Shown: positions 7,090-14,862, counted from the stretch's first letter. The stretch is DNA of 16,456 bases from Dehalococcoidia bacterium (GCA_012271225.1 JAAXGS010000040.1:1-16456); one strand, 5' to 3'. Numbers and translations are program-made. The notes: a model not told the origin generated them from the sequence alone.

Positions 7090-8510
7090 CGACGCCCCAG
7101 CCCATCGACCCCGCCGTCGCGGACGCCCTGAACGAGTGTCTCGAGGCTGTTCTGCGCGGGGAATCCATCGCAGACTGCCTGAACCGCTATCCCTATCTTG
7201 CCGATGAGCTGCGGCCACTGCTCCTGACCAGCGCGGTCGCCGCAGAGGCTGCGCCGCCGCGCGATGAAACGGCGCGGCGGGTCAGGCAACTCCGCTTTGA
7301 CGGCGCAGTTCATCACCATCTCGCAACCAAACGGACACGGGGATGGGGATTCCTGTCTCCGTTCCGATGGTGGGAGCGCCGCTCGTCGGCGTGGTCGCGC
7401 GCTTGGGCCGTTGGCCTCTCCACGCTTGTCCTGACTCTCGCGCTCAGCACGGGCGCGGCCCTCGCGTCCACGGACGCGCTGCCGGACAGCCCGCTGTACC
7501 CTGTGAAGCGCGTCACGGAGAGGGCCCGCCTGGCCGTCACGTTCTCTGAAGACAGCCGCGCCCTGTACCATCTGGAGCTCATTGAGCGCCGCACGCTGGA
7601 ACTGGCCGCAGTCGCGGAATCCGGCAAGACCGAGCACGTTGCGGAACTCAGCAACGATGTGCTCAAGAACATTGAATTCGCGCGGGTGGAAGCGGGGTAC
7701 ACGCCCTCCGGCGAGATGGTTATGACGGACGTATCGGCGGAGAGCGCCCCCATAAGCGCTCTCTCCGCGGCTTCTCCGCTTGACTCCGCCAGTGTGCAGC
7801 AGACAGGCCTCGCGGAAAGAGCTGCGCCGTCCCTCGCCTATGATCAGGGCGGCGATCCCACAGCAGACGCGCAGCAGATCGCCGCGTCCGCCCCAACCCT
7901 TGACGGCGAGACTCCGACGTTTCTGGAGGCTGAGAGGGACACAGCCGCCCAGGCGTACGCCGCGCTCCTGATCGCCCAGCAGCTCGCGCCGGAGCACGCC
8001 CGTCCGCACTTCACCCACGCCCGCATGCTGGCGGAACAACGGTACAGGGAGACGCGCCTGCAGGGAGAGGCGCAGCCGATCTCCCACACCCTTTTCGCCC
8101 AGGGCATCGTGCGCATCAACGGCGGCGTGATGACGCTCAGCGGCAATCTTCGCTTCGTCATCGCGCACAATGCCCTCGGCAACCGCCCGCCGGAGGATGG
8201 CGACTTTGCGACCGTGGGCGGATATGTCCGCAGCGACGGCGTCCTGTCAGTCCTTCGCCTCTACGTCATGGAGGCGGATGACGTCGCGGAGGACGATATC
8301 TGGCTGCAGGCCGAATGCTACGGCACGACCGATGGACGAATCTTCATCCCCGGATTCAGCGTGACGGGGGGGGACACAGAGGTCACGGAGGCGTCCGGTG
8401 AGTCAGGGACCTGGCTCTACGTCGAGGGCACGGTGACGGGGCCGGGCACGGTCAGTGGAGACACCGTCCTCTCGCTTGGCGACGGCCCAATCCGCTTCCC
8501 ACGGTCATAA
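7086..8510 (+). CDS. Membrane protein with DUF5667/DUF5666-like domains, probable sigma regulator
   Basis: A 474-residue protein coupled to the sigma gene. Residues 8-55 (ALNECLEAVLRGESIADCL, then YPYLADELRPLL) look like the cytoplasmic segment often found next to such sigma factors. No zinc-binding HxxxCxxC anti-sigma motif is present. One membrane helix lies at about 107-128. Directly outside it, DALPDSPLYPVKRVTERARL and the following helices (130-200) match the DUF5667 pattern. A long Ser/Ala-rich linker (215-335) follows. The C-terminal part (335-400; QGIVRINGGVMTLSG, VGGYVRSDGVLSVLRL) resembles DUF5666. The layout, inside segment plus one helix plus outside sensor, fits an anti-sigma factor, but that role is inferred. 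A G8 run at 8366-8373 sits in the coding region. Confidence 0.8.
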   Translation: MTTPQPIDPAVADALNECLEAVLRGESIADCLNRYPYLADELRPLLLTSAVAAEAAPPRDETARRVRQLRFDGAVHHHLATKRTRGWGFLSPFRWWERRSSAWSRAWAVGLSTLVLTLALSTGAALASTDALPDSPLYPVKRVTERARLAVTFSEDSRALYHLELIERRTLELAAVAESGKTEHVAELSNDVLKNIEFARVEAGYTPSGEMVMTDVSAESAPISALSAASPLDSASVQQTGLAERAAPSLAYDQGGDPTADAQQIAASAPTLDGETPTFLEAERDTAAQAYAALLIAQQLAPEHARPHFTHARMLAEQRYRETRLQGEAQPISHTLFAQGIVRINGGVMTLSGNLRFVIAHNALGNRPPEDGDFATVGGYVRSDGVLSVLRLYVMEADDVAEDDIWLQAECYGTTDGRIFIPGFSVTGGDTEVTEASGESGTWLYVEGTVTGPGTVSGDTVLSLGDGPIRFPRS

Positions 8511-8598
8511 CGGCGCCGGGCGGACGCGGTGGGCCCGCGCCCTGTCCCGTCCGCACAAATCGATACGCCATCACGTCAGACCAGCCTCCCGGACACGC

Positions 8599-8604
8599 TA
8601 TACT
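8599..8604 (+). promoter_or_regulatory. Candidate -10 box for the ABC exporter operon
   Basis: TATACT ends 8 bases before an ATG at 8613. Transcription would then start at or next to that codon, so the transcript may be leaderless. No good -35 is evident. Confidence 0.4.
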
Positions 8605-8612
8605 TGGATGTT

Positions 8613-10433
8613 ATGAGCCGTCCCGCCCACATGACGGGCGTCATGTACAACGTTCGGATCTTTTTGCGTCTACAGACGTTTCTCCTGCCGTATTGGGACC
8701 GAGCGGTACTTATCTACGCCCTGCTTTTCATATCCAGCGCCTTTGTCCTCACGATCCCGTGGCTGGTCGGGCGCGCCGTTGACCTCCTTGAGAACCTGGA
8801 GTCCGTCTCCACGCTTCTGCTGGTCGCCGGAGGCATACTCGCAGCGTCCGTCATTCGCGGCGCCACCTCGTACGGTCAGAATTACCTGAGCCAGGCCGTT
8901 TCCCAACACATCGCCTACGATCTGCGCAATGCCCTGTACGACCGTTTCCAGCGGCAGAGTTTCTCGTTCTTTGACACATCCCGCACGGCGGAGCTGATGT
9001 CCCGCGCGACATCGGATGTTGAGTCCGTGCGGATGCTCATCAGCTTCGCGCTGGTCCGCATCGTTCAGGTCGCCATCCTGTTGCTGATGGTCACCGCCGT
9101 CCTGCTGCAATCCAACTGGCAGCTCGCGCTGGTCACCCTGGCCGTTCTTCCGTTCATCGCCTATCGGACAACGCGCACCAGCCGCCGCCTGCGGCCCATC
9201 TGGCTTTCTATACAGGAGGAGATCGCCACGCTCAGCACCGTTCTGCAGGAAAGCCTGTCCGGCATGCGGATTGTCAAGGCGTTCGGCCGCGGCAAGGAGG
9301 AGACAAAGCGGTTCTCCAGGCAGGCGCAGCGGGTCTATGAGCGGAACATCACCGCCAATGAGGAGCAGGCGGCCAACACCGCCCTGATGACCTTTTCCGT
9401 GTACTTCGCGGCGGGCGTGCAGCTGCTCTTTGGCGGCGCGCTGGTCATGCGCGGCGACATCACGGCGGGCGACCTCACCGCCTTTCTGCTCTATCTCCTG
9501 ACGATAACGGTCTATATCCGAATGATCGGCTGGCTTGGCAACATGCTGTCCCGTGCCGTGGCCTCCGGAGAGCGCATCTTCGACATCCTGGACGCCCGGC
9601 CGGAGGTGCTCGAGCGCGATGACGCCGTGAGCGACGCCGTGGTCGCCGGACATATCAGATTCGACGATGTCTCATTCGGTTACGGGCGCCGAGGGGATGT
9701 TCTCGAGGACGTCTCGTTCGTGGCGGAGCCCGGGCAGATCATCGCCGTCGTCGGCGCAACGGGCAGCGGAAAGACCACGCTTGTCAGCCTCATTCCCCGG
9801 TTCTATGACCCTGCGCGCGGCCGCGTCATGATTGACGGCGTGGACGTGCGAGACATGACGCTTGATCACCTGCGCAGTTCCATCGGCATTGTGCAGCAGG
9901 ACGTCTTCCTCTTTTCAGCGACGATTCGGGACAACATCGCCTACGGCCTGCCGGACGCGGACGAGGACAGGATCATCGCCGCCGCCCGGGCCGCCCGCCT
10001 CCACGGTTTCATCGAGGGATTGCCGGAGCAGTACGACACATGGGTTGGGGAACGCGGCATCAACCTGTCCGGCGGGCAGCGGCAGCGGCTCGCCATCGCC
10101 CGCACCCTGCTTCTTGACCCGCGCATCCTCATTCTCGATGATTCCCTCTCAAGCGTGGACGCGGACACGGAGCGGTCAATCCAGCAGGCTCTCAACCACG
10201 TCATGGAGGGCCGGACGACAATCGTTGTCGCGCAACGCCTGGCGAGCGTTCTGCGCGCGGATCAGATCCTCGTCCTGGATCAGGGGAACATCGTGCAGCG
10301 CGGCAGACATTCGGAGCTGGTCGACGTTCCCGGCCCCTACAGCGCCATCTATGACCTGCAGCTGCGGCATCAGCAGGAGGCGCTCACTCCTGCGCCGGAG
10401 GCAACGGCGGTTGGGGGGGCGTCGGCGCCATGA
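8613..10433 (+). CDS. ABC exporter half-transporter, degenerate-site subunit
   Basis: A 606-residue protein with an N-terminal six-helix exporter domain (about 20-320) fused to an ATPase domain (about 345-585). Motifs are A-loop Y357, Walker A GATGSGKT (381-388), the Q-loop (QQD, 428-430), signature LSGGQ (485-489) and Walker B ILILDD (505-510). Position 510 is Asp in place of the catalytic Glu, and the switch histidine is Gln (Q541, VVAQRLAS). Its own ATP site should therefore hydrolyse poorly, while its signature loop is intact. It exports drugs, lipids or peptides across the inner membrane as partner of the next gene; the substrate cannot be read. The open frame begins at GTG 8529, but 8613 gives a normal length and sits at a -10 box; ATGs at 8631 and 8643 are alternatives. 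Confidence 0.93.
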   Translation: MSRPAHMTGVMYNVRIFLRLQTFLLPYWDRAVLIYALLFISSAFVLTIPWLVGRAVDLLENLESVSTLLLVAGGILAASVIRGATSYGQNYLSQAVSQHIAYDLRNALYDRFQRQSFSFFDTSRTAELMSRATSDVESVRMLISFALVRIVQVAILLLMVTAVLLQSNWQLALVTLAVLPFIAYRTTRTSRRLRPIWLSIQEEIATLSTVLQESLSGMRIVKAFGRGKEETKRFSRQAQRVYERNITANEEQAANTALMTFSVYFAAGVQLLFGGALVMRGDITAGDLTAFLLYLLTITVYIRMIGWLGNMLSRAVASGERIFDILDARPEVLERDDAVSDAVVAGHIRFDDVSFGYGRRGDVLEDVSFVAEPGQIIAVVGATGSGKTTLVSLIPRFYDPARGRVMIDGVDVRDMTLDHLRSSIGIVQQDVFLFSATIRDNIAYGLPDADEDRIIAAARAARLHGFIEGLPEQYDTWVGERGINLSGGQRQRLAIARTLLLDPRILILDDSLSSVDADTERSIQQALNHVMEGRTTIVVAQRLASVLRADQILVLDQGNIVQRGRHSELVDVPGPYSAIYDLQLRHQQEALTPAPEATAVGGASAP

Positions 10434-12316
10434 TGGGCGGCGGAGGCGGGGGCGGATTCGGCCAGAACGACGGCTGGGACAATGAATCGCTCGGCGTGGT
10501 CTATGATCAGCGAATCGCGTCACGGCTCCTTCCCTACATCGCCCTGTTCAAGGTCTGGGCGGCCATCGCCGTTGTTGGCATGCTGGCCGCGACCCTCAGC
10601 AGCGTCGCCATCCCGTTCCTCATTGGCGTCACGGTTGACACCGCCATCGTGCCCGGAGATGCCGTCCGGCTGATGTGGCTTGCCGGCGCGTTCTTTGGGC
10701 TGGTGATCATGAATGCCCTGGGCCTGTGGATGCAGTCGCGCTACATGGCGAAGGTCGCGCACGGGATGCTCGTCCGCATCCGCACCCAGCTCTTTGAACA
10801 TCTGCACAGGCAGCCGCTGGGGTTCTACGACAAGCAGCACGTTGGCCGCCTGATGTCCCGCGTCATCAGTGACGTGGAGCAGATTCAGCAGGTGATGACC
10901 GGCGGCATCATCGGCACGATCAGCGACGTTCTGACCCTTGTCGGCATCGTCGTGGTGATGCTGCTGATGGAGTGGTCCCTTGCGCTGGTGACCCTCAGCG
11001 TGGTTCCGGTTTTGATTATCATCTCCGTCTTCTGGCAGAGGCGCGCGCGGGCGGCGTTTCTGCAGGTGCGGCGCGCCATCTCCGTTGTCAACGGCAACCT
11101 GCAGGAGAACGTGTCCGGCGTCCGCGTGGTTCAGAGCATGAACCGCGAGGATGAGAACATGCGTCGGTTTGACCTCGTCAACCATGATCATTTGGACGCG
11201 AACCTTCGCGCCTCCCGCCTGACGGCGGGCATGTTCCCGGCGGTGGAGATTCTGGTGGGCGTCTCCATGGCCGTGGTCATCATCTACGGCGGATGGCAGG
11301 TGCTTCAGGGGCAGCTGCTTGTGGGCGTTCTCATCGCCTTCAGCCTCTATGTGCAACGGTTCTTTGACCCCATCCGCAACATCACCATGCAGTACACGGA
11401 GCTGCAGCGCGCCATGGCGTCCGGACAGCGCATCTTTGAGCTGCTGGACACCGTGCCGGATGTGGCCGACCGTGAGGGCGCGCTGCCCGTTCCGCCGATT
11501 GAGGGCCGCGTGCGCATTGAAAACGTCTCATTCGCCTACAACGACGGCCTGCCCGTTCTGCGCGATGTTTCTCTGGATGTTCGGCCCGGCGAGACCATCG
11601 CGCTTGTCGGGGCAACGGGGGCGGGCAAGACCACACTGGTGAGCCTCATCGCCCGGTTCTACGATGTCTCCGCCGGGCGCATCACGATTGACGGCCATGA
11701 CGTGCGGGATGTGCAGCGTGAGACCCTCGCCCATCAGATGGGCATTGTGCCGCAGGAGCCGTTCCTCTTCTCCGACACGATCGAGTCAAACATCCGCTTT
11801 GGCCGTCCCGACGCGCCGCGAGAGGCGGTTGAGGAGGCCGCGCGCGCGGCCGGTCTCCACGATCTGATCCTTCAGATGGAGGCCGGGTACGAGACCCGGT
11901 TGGAGGAGCGCGGCGCGAACCTCAGTGTCGGGCATCGCCAACTCGTCAGCTTTGCCCGCGCCATCCTGGCGGACCCGCGCATCCTGATCCTTGACGAGGC
12001 GACGGCCAACATCGACACCCGCACGGAAGCGCGCATACAGGACGCGCTGCGGCGGCTTCTGCCCGGCCGCACGTCATTCGTGATTGCGCACCGACTCTCC
12101 ACGATCCGCGAGGCCTCACGAATCGTCGTGCTTGATGACGGCGCAATCGCTGAGATCGGCAGCCATCAGGAGCTTCTGGCGCGCGGGGGCATCTACGCCC
12201 GTCTCAATGCCATTTCCTACGCCGGCGCGCAGCGGGAGAACGGCCACGCCGCGCCGTCCGCGCCCATGCCCGCCCCTGCCGGCGGCGCGGTGGATGACAA
12301 TCCGTCTAGGGCATAG
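10430..12316 (+). CDS. ABC exporter half-transporter, catalytic-site subunit
   Basis: A 628-residue exporter half with a six-helix membrane domain (about 35-330) and an ATPase domain (about 360-600). Motifs are A-loop Y370, Walker A GATGAGKT (394-401), Q442, Walker B ILILDE with catalytic E523, and switch histidine H554. The signature loop is altered to LSVGH (498-502). Paired with the upstream subunit, its Walker site meets a normal LSGGQ, forming the working site. Its weak signature faces the partner's weak Walker B. The start overlaps the partner's stop as ATGA (10430-10433). A glycine-rich start (MMGGGGGGGF) and a Pro/Ala-rich tail (about 605-628) are unusual extensions with no assigned role. 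Confidence 0.94.
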   Translation: MMGGGGGGGFGQNDGWDNESLGVVYDQRIASRLLPYIALFKVWAAIAVVGMLAATLSSVAIPFLIGVTVDTAIVPGDAVRLMWLAGAFFGLVIMNALGLWMQSRYMAKVAHGMLVRIRTQLFEHLHRQPLGFYDKQHVGRLMSRVISDVEQIQQVMTGGIIGTISDVLTLVGIVVVMLLMEWSLALVTLSVVPVLIIISVFWQRRARAAFLQVRRAISVVNGNLQENVSGVRVVQSMNREDENMRRFDLVNHDHLDANLRASRLTAGMFPAVEILVGVSMAVVIIYGGWQVLQGQLLVGVLIAFSLYVQRFFDPIRNITMQYTELQRAMASGQRIFELLDTVPDVADREGALPVPPIEGRVRIENVSFAYNDGLPVLRDVSLDVRPGETIALVGATGAGKTTLVSLIARFYDVSAGRITIDGHDVRDVQRETLAHQMGIVPQEPFLFSDTIESNIRFGRPDAPREAVEEAARAAGLHDLILQMEAGYETRLEERGANLSVGHRQLVSFARAILADPRILILDEATANIDTRTEARIQDALRRLLPGRTSFVIAHRLSTIREASRIVVLDDGAIAEIGSHQELLARGGIYARLNAISYAGAQRENGHAAPSAPMPAPAGGAVDDNPSRA

Positions 12317-12387
12317 ACGCACGCCGCACAGCATCCGCAGACTCCTTGACGCGCGGTCAGCCCCGAGCAGAATCCGGGGTTCAGGCG

Positions 12388-12963
12388 TTACGCTTGTGAG
12401 GCCGCCGTCTCCGCAAGCCGATCAAGCGCGGCTCTCCAGTACGCCCGCCGCTCCTCAACATCCTCCGCGTCCGTGAGCCGCGAGTGCTGAACGGTGATGC
12501 GGCTGCGATTCGGCCCGCTCTCGTAATAGTTGATGTCGACATGGGACGGAGGCGCGTCCGCGTCTCCGTCGGCCCACACGGCGCGCGTCGACTTTTGCGG
12601 GGTGTCCCGGCGTATCGTGATCGGCGCGTCCGGCAGCCACACGGCGCGGCGAGTGGCATCCGCGAAGGCCGTGTAGAGCACGGCGAGGGAGACGGGCACG
12701 GTCTTGCTGACGCTGACCTGATAGCCCCGATGGGTCTGATACTTCTCACGGAGGCCACGCGCCCGTTCATATTCGACGGTGATGTGCTGACTCCACCAAT
12801 GCGCCACCTGATGGTCCACCCGCAGCAGCAGGGCGATCTCCCGGTGCGCAAGGCTCTGCGCGCCCGCGGCATCAAGAATGACGAACCACTCCTCGGACGT
12901 CTTGCCCGTGGCGCGCCGCACCGCCTCCGGAGAGGCTTCACTACGTCTGGAATCCTGTGCCAT
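12388..12963 (-). CDS. DUF4287 / SRPBCC-like protein
   Basis: A 191-residue soluble protein. Residues about 16-72 (RATGKTSEEWFVILDAAGA, then HREIALLLRVDHQVAHWW and VEYERARGLR) match the DUF4287 pattern. Residues about 80-188 look like an SRPBCC/AHSA1-type ligand-binding half: VSKTVPVSLAVLYTAFADA, the WLPDAPITIRR strand, and RRAYWRAALDRLAE as the final helix. The biochemical role of this combination is not established. It converges with the ABC operon, about 70 bases away, and lies next to the lower-GC restriction-modification block. No ribosome site is clear before the ATG. Confidence 0.8.
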   Translation of the reverse strand: MAQDSRRSEASPEAVRRATGKTSEEWFVILDAAGAQSLAHREIALLLRVDHQVAHWWSQHITVEYERARGLREKYQTHRGYQVSVSKTVPVSLAVLYTAFADATRRAVWLPDAPITIRRDTPQKSTRAVWADGDADAPPSHVDINYYESGPNRSRITVQHSRLTDAEDVEERRAYWRAALDRLAETAASQA

Positions 12964-13002
12964 CAGATAAAAGCCGGATTGCTCAATTCTCTCGCGTTAG
13001 CC

Positions 13003-13031
13003 CGTCCGCTGGCCGCTATGGAGGCCGGACG
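13003..13031. repeat. Imperfect hairpin downstream of the endonuclease gene
   Basis: CGTCCG (13003-13008) pairs with CGGACG (13026-13031), and inner GGCC/GGCC bases can extend the stem with a bulge. It lies between the endonuclease stop and the DUF4287 start on the same strand. There is no U-run, so a terminator role is weakly supported. Confidence 0.3.
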
Positions 13032-13052
13032 ATGTGCGACCTGTAAGAAGTC

Positions 13053-13796
13053 TTACCTCATATTACCACTGTTGAATTCCACCAGCCTGGGCCAGTCGAT
13101 ATACCCTTCTTGATCACAAAATCTCTGCGTGAAATCGATGCTCAATCTGTTTACAAGAGCGGATTTCTTTCCTGCGAAGTCCTCGTTTCTCTGCTCCGCC
13201 ATATATCCAATGGGGTCAACGATTTCCGTGTACAAGTTCTCGTCGCCGCTAAGGAAGTGCCAGAAACTCTGTCCAACGATCTTCATATACCCGTGCTTTG
13301 TCTGATTTACGGTTTTAGATCGACCATAGCAGCATCCAAGAACCGTCTGAATATGCGCGTTCCTGTCGTTCTGCCGGATACGCGAGACAGCGCTATTGAG
13401 GTTAGCCGCGAGCCGTTCATGCTGCGAGTTGTTACCCCAATTCACGCCCGATTTGATTGAGACTAAATAGCGGACATCATTGTTACTGAATTCAAGATCC
13501 ACACCGGGAGTAGACGACTTCTGTCCGGAACACGTCTGCTCCGAAACGAATATCGCGAGCGCCTCGAGAAATTGACCAAACCGTTCTTCCTCCGACGAGG
13601 ACAGCGAGGCCTCCAGAAAGCTCTCAATGACCTCGCTGGACTTTAGAAGATTCTTCGCCCGGAAGAGATATGGGTTCTTTCGCCGCAAGAGTTCATCCAG
13701 CTTAAGGTTCTCAAGTTTCCGCAAACGGCCATTGTGAAATTGAGCGATATTGTCATTGACAAATTCACGAACGGCGGACATGTCCAAGGGGTTCAT
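13053..13796 (-). CDS. Type II restriction endonuclease, PD-(D/E)XK-like, PmeII-family candidate
   Basis: A 247-residue protein immediately downstream of a DNA methyltransferase. KLDELLRRKNPYLFRAKNLL (32-51) and FGQFLEALAIFV (73-84) recall PmeII-family type II endonucleases, from memory. A plausible nuclease core is D100 in PGVDLEF and K115 in YLVSIKSGVNWGN, a D-x(n)-S-x-K form of the motif; E79 could complete the site. It would cut the sequence the neighbouring enzyme methylates; the recognition site cannot be read. The start is ATG 13796, with AAGAAGG (13812-13806) 9 bases upstream overlapping the methyltransferase stop codon, so translation is probably coupled. A TTG at 13805 is a weaker alternative. 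GC content is well below that of the flanking genes, suggesting transfer. Confidence 0.8.
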   Translation of the reverse strand: MNPLDMSAVREFVNDNIAQFHNGRLRKLENLKLDELLRRKNPYLFRAKNLLKSSEVIESFLEASLSSSEEERFGQFLEALAIFVSEQTCSGQKSSTPGVDLEFSNNDVRYLVSIKSGVNWGNNSQHERLAANLNSAVSRIRQNDRNAHIQTVLGCCYGRSKTVNQTKHGYMKIVGQSFWHFLSGDENLYTEIVDPIGYMAEQRNEDFAGKKSALVNRLSIDFTQRFCDQEGYIDWPRLVEFNSGNMR

Positions 13797-13810
13797 GCTT
13801 TTCAACCTTC

Positions 13811-14737
13811 TTACTGACAGCCATTGTCGCCGTAATAGGTTGATCGCCGCTCAGCCAGGGACGGTACTCGCATCTGGGTTTTTTTGACACGGCGATTGCT
13901 CAGCTCCGTAAACTCACGGTTGATGTCGATCCCCAGATAGTGCCGCCCCAGTTCCACTGCGGCGACGGCAGTGCTTCCTGAACCAATAAAGGGGTCCAGC
14001 ACTATATCCCCGGGTTCTGTAAAGAGCTTAATGAACCACCGCGGAAGAGCGACCGGAAAGACCGCGCTATGCTGTTTGTTTGATGATTCAGTGGCCAGGT
14101 GAAGGACGTTGGTCGGATAGACCATCTCCCGATCAATCCAGTTTGCCACCCGTTTCCCGAAACCACTGCCGGCGCGGGATTCATCCCGGACCTTGTCGGT
14201 GTCACTGAGATTCGCAAGCCTGTTCTTGGCCCAGCCGCCCACCGGGGCCATTACTGCCTCCTGGAGCATCTTGAACTGTTTCTGCTTGTTGAACTGCAGT
14301 AACCTCTCCCAGTTATTGCGAAAGCGATTTGGCCACTTGCCCGGATACGAGTTCTTCTTATGCCACATAAACTCTTCAGTCCAAAGCCAACCCCGCCTGC
14401 GCATCTCCAATATCAGTTCAATCACATATGTATGCCGCTCACCATTGACGGCAGGCTCTTTGATATTCAGTATGAACGTTCCCTCGGGCTTAAGAACACG
14501 AAAGAAGTGATCTGCTTTGGGCAAGAACCATTCGACATAGTCGTCCGGGCGTATCCCGCCATAGCTCTTTTTTCGCTGATCGGCATAGGGCGGAGACGTG
14601 ACGATCAGATCAATCGAGTCCTCAGGAACTTCCTTCAGAACGTCCTCGCAGTCACCATGAACGATCTCGTCCAGATGACGCCGTAAGCCACGCTGGCTGG
14701 CCTGTGTCGATCTGCTATCCTCTCGAATCATCCCCAC
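13811..14737 (-). CDS. DNA methyltransferase, beta class (N4-cytosine or N6-adenine), type II
   Basis: A 308-residue S-adenosylmethionine-dependent methyltransferase that should protect host DNA from the adjacent endonuclease. Catalytic motif IV, TSPPY (47-51), comes before the cofactor motif I region DPFIGSGSTAVAA (248-260), the beta-class order. TSPPY is frequent in N4-cytosine enzymes but does not settle the base. HSAVFPVALP (223-232) is the usual segment before motif I. Residues 130-220 probably hold target recognition. I start it at GTG 14737, with GGAGG 8 bases upstream; ATG 14731 and GTG 14746 are alternatives. It is transcribed first in the pair, a usual order that lets methylation precede cutting. 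No controller (C) protein is seen. Confidence 0.92.
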   Translation of the reverse strand: MGMIREDSRSTQASQRGLRRHLDEIVHGDCEDVLKEVPEDSIDLIVTSPPYADQRKKSYGGIRPDDYVEWFLPKADHFFRVLKPEGTFILNIKEPAVNGERHTYVIELILEMRRRGWLWTEEFMWHKKNSYPGKWPNRFRNNWERLLQFNKQKQFKMLQEAVMAPVGGWAKNRLANLSDTDKVRDESRAGSGFGKRVANWIDREMVYPTNVLHLATESSNKQHSAVFPVALPRWFIKLFTEPGDIVLDPFIGSGSTAVAAVELGRHYLGIDINREFTELSNRRVKKTQMRVPSLAERRSTYYGDNGCQ

Positions 14738-14767
14738 AGACACCACCTCCCCGAATCAGTTTATCCT

Positions 14768-14797
14768 AGTACACACGTTCTTTCTCCAAGATGTCAA
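14768..14797 (-). promoter_or_regulatory. Sigma70-type promoter of the restriction-modification operon
   Basis: On the minus strand a perfect TTGACA (14797 down to 14792) and TGTACT (14773 down to 14768) are 18 bp apart. The start of transcription would be near 14760, giving a leader of about 24 bases that carries the GGAGG ribosome site. Confidence 0.6.
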
Positions 14798-14798
14798 G

Positions 14799-14825
14799 CC
14801 CCTACTCCCACCCCCTCCCCACCCC
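14799..14825 (-). other. Potential G-quadruplex tract between divergent promoters
   Basis: Five G-runs on the minus strand (C-runs on the plus strand at 14799-14802, 14807-14809, 14811-14815, 14817-14820 and 14822-14825) are separated by loops of 1, 1, 1 and 4 bases. The tract ends one base before the restriction-modification -35 box. Confidence 0.6.
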
Positions 14826-14833
14826 GCTCGCCA

Positions 14834-14862
14834 TTGACCCGCGCGTGCTCATCCCGTAGAGT
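14834..14862 (+). promoter_or_regulatory. Sigma70-type promoter of the TetR gene
   Basis: TTGACC (14834-14839) and TAGAGT (14857-14862) are 17 bp apart, the ideal spacing. Transcription would start near 14869, giving a leader of about 134 bases before the GTG at 15003. Confidence 0.5.

Noticed and set aside
6774..8168. A 464-codon open frame on the minus strand
   Set aside because: It lies opposite the sigma factor and its membrane partner, which have clear domains and coupled starts. Its translation is Arg-rich with no domain, as expected of an antisense shadow in GC-rich DNA.
8670..9653. A 327-codon open frame on the minus strand
   Set aside because: It is antisense to the first ABC subunit and has low-complexity composition.
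10520..11356. A 278-codon open frame on the minus strand
   Set aside because: It is antisense to the membrane domain of the second ABC subunit. Its His/Asp/Gln-rich translation is typical of a reversed hydrophobic gene.
12361..12380. Short CCCCG/CGGGG hairpin between convergent genes
   Set aside because: The stem is 5 bp with a 9-base loop and no T-run, too weak to call a terminator.
13039..13060. GTAAGA/TCTTAC palindrome at the endonuclease stop codon
   Set aside because: A 6-bp stem with a 2-base loop cannot fold well as RNA and lacks a T-run, so it was not called a terminator.
12484..13113. A 209-codon open frame on the plus strand
   Set aside because: It overlaps the DUF4287-like gene on the other strand and runs into the endonuclease gene. 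It shows no domain or ribosome site.
12964..14800. Transposase, integrase or flanking repeats around the R-M block
   Set aside because: No transposase or integrase coding sequence was found, and no direct or inverted repeats were seen at the edges. The transfer claim rests only on base composition and gene type.
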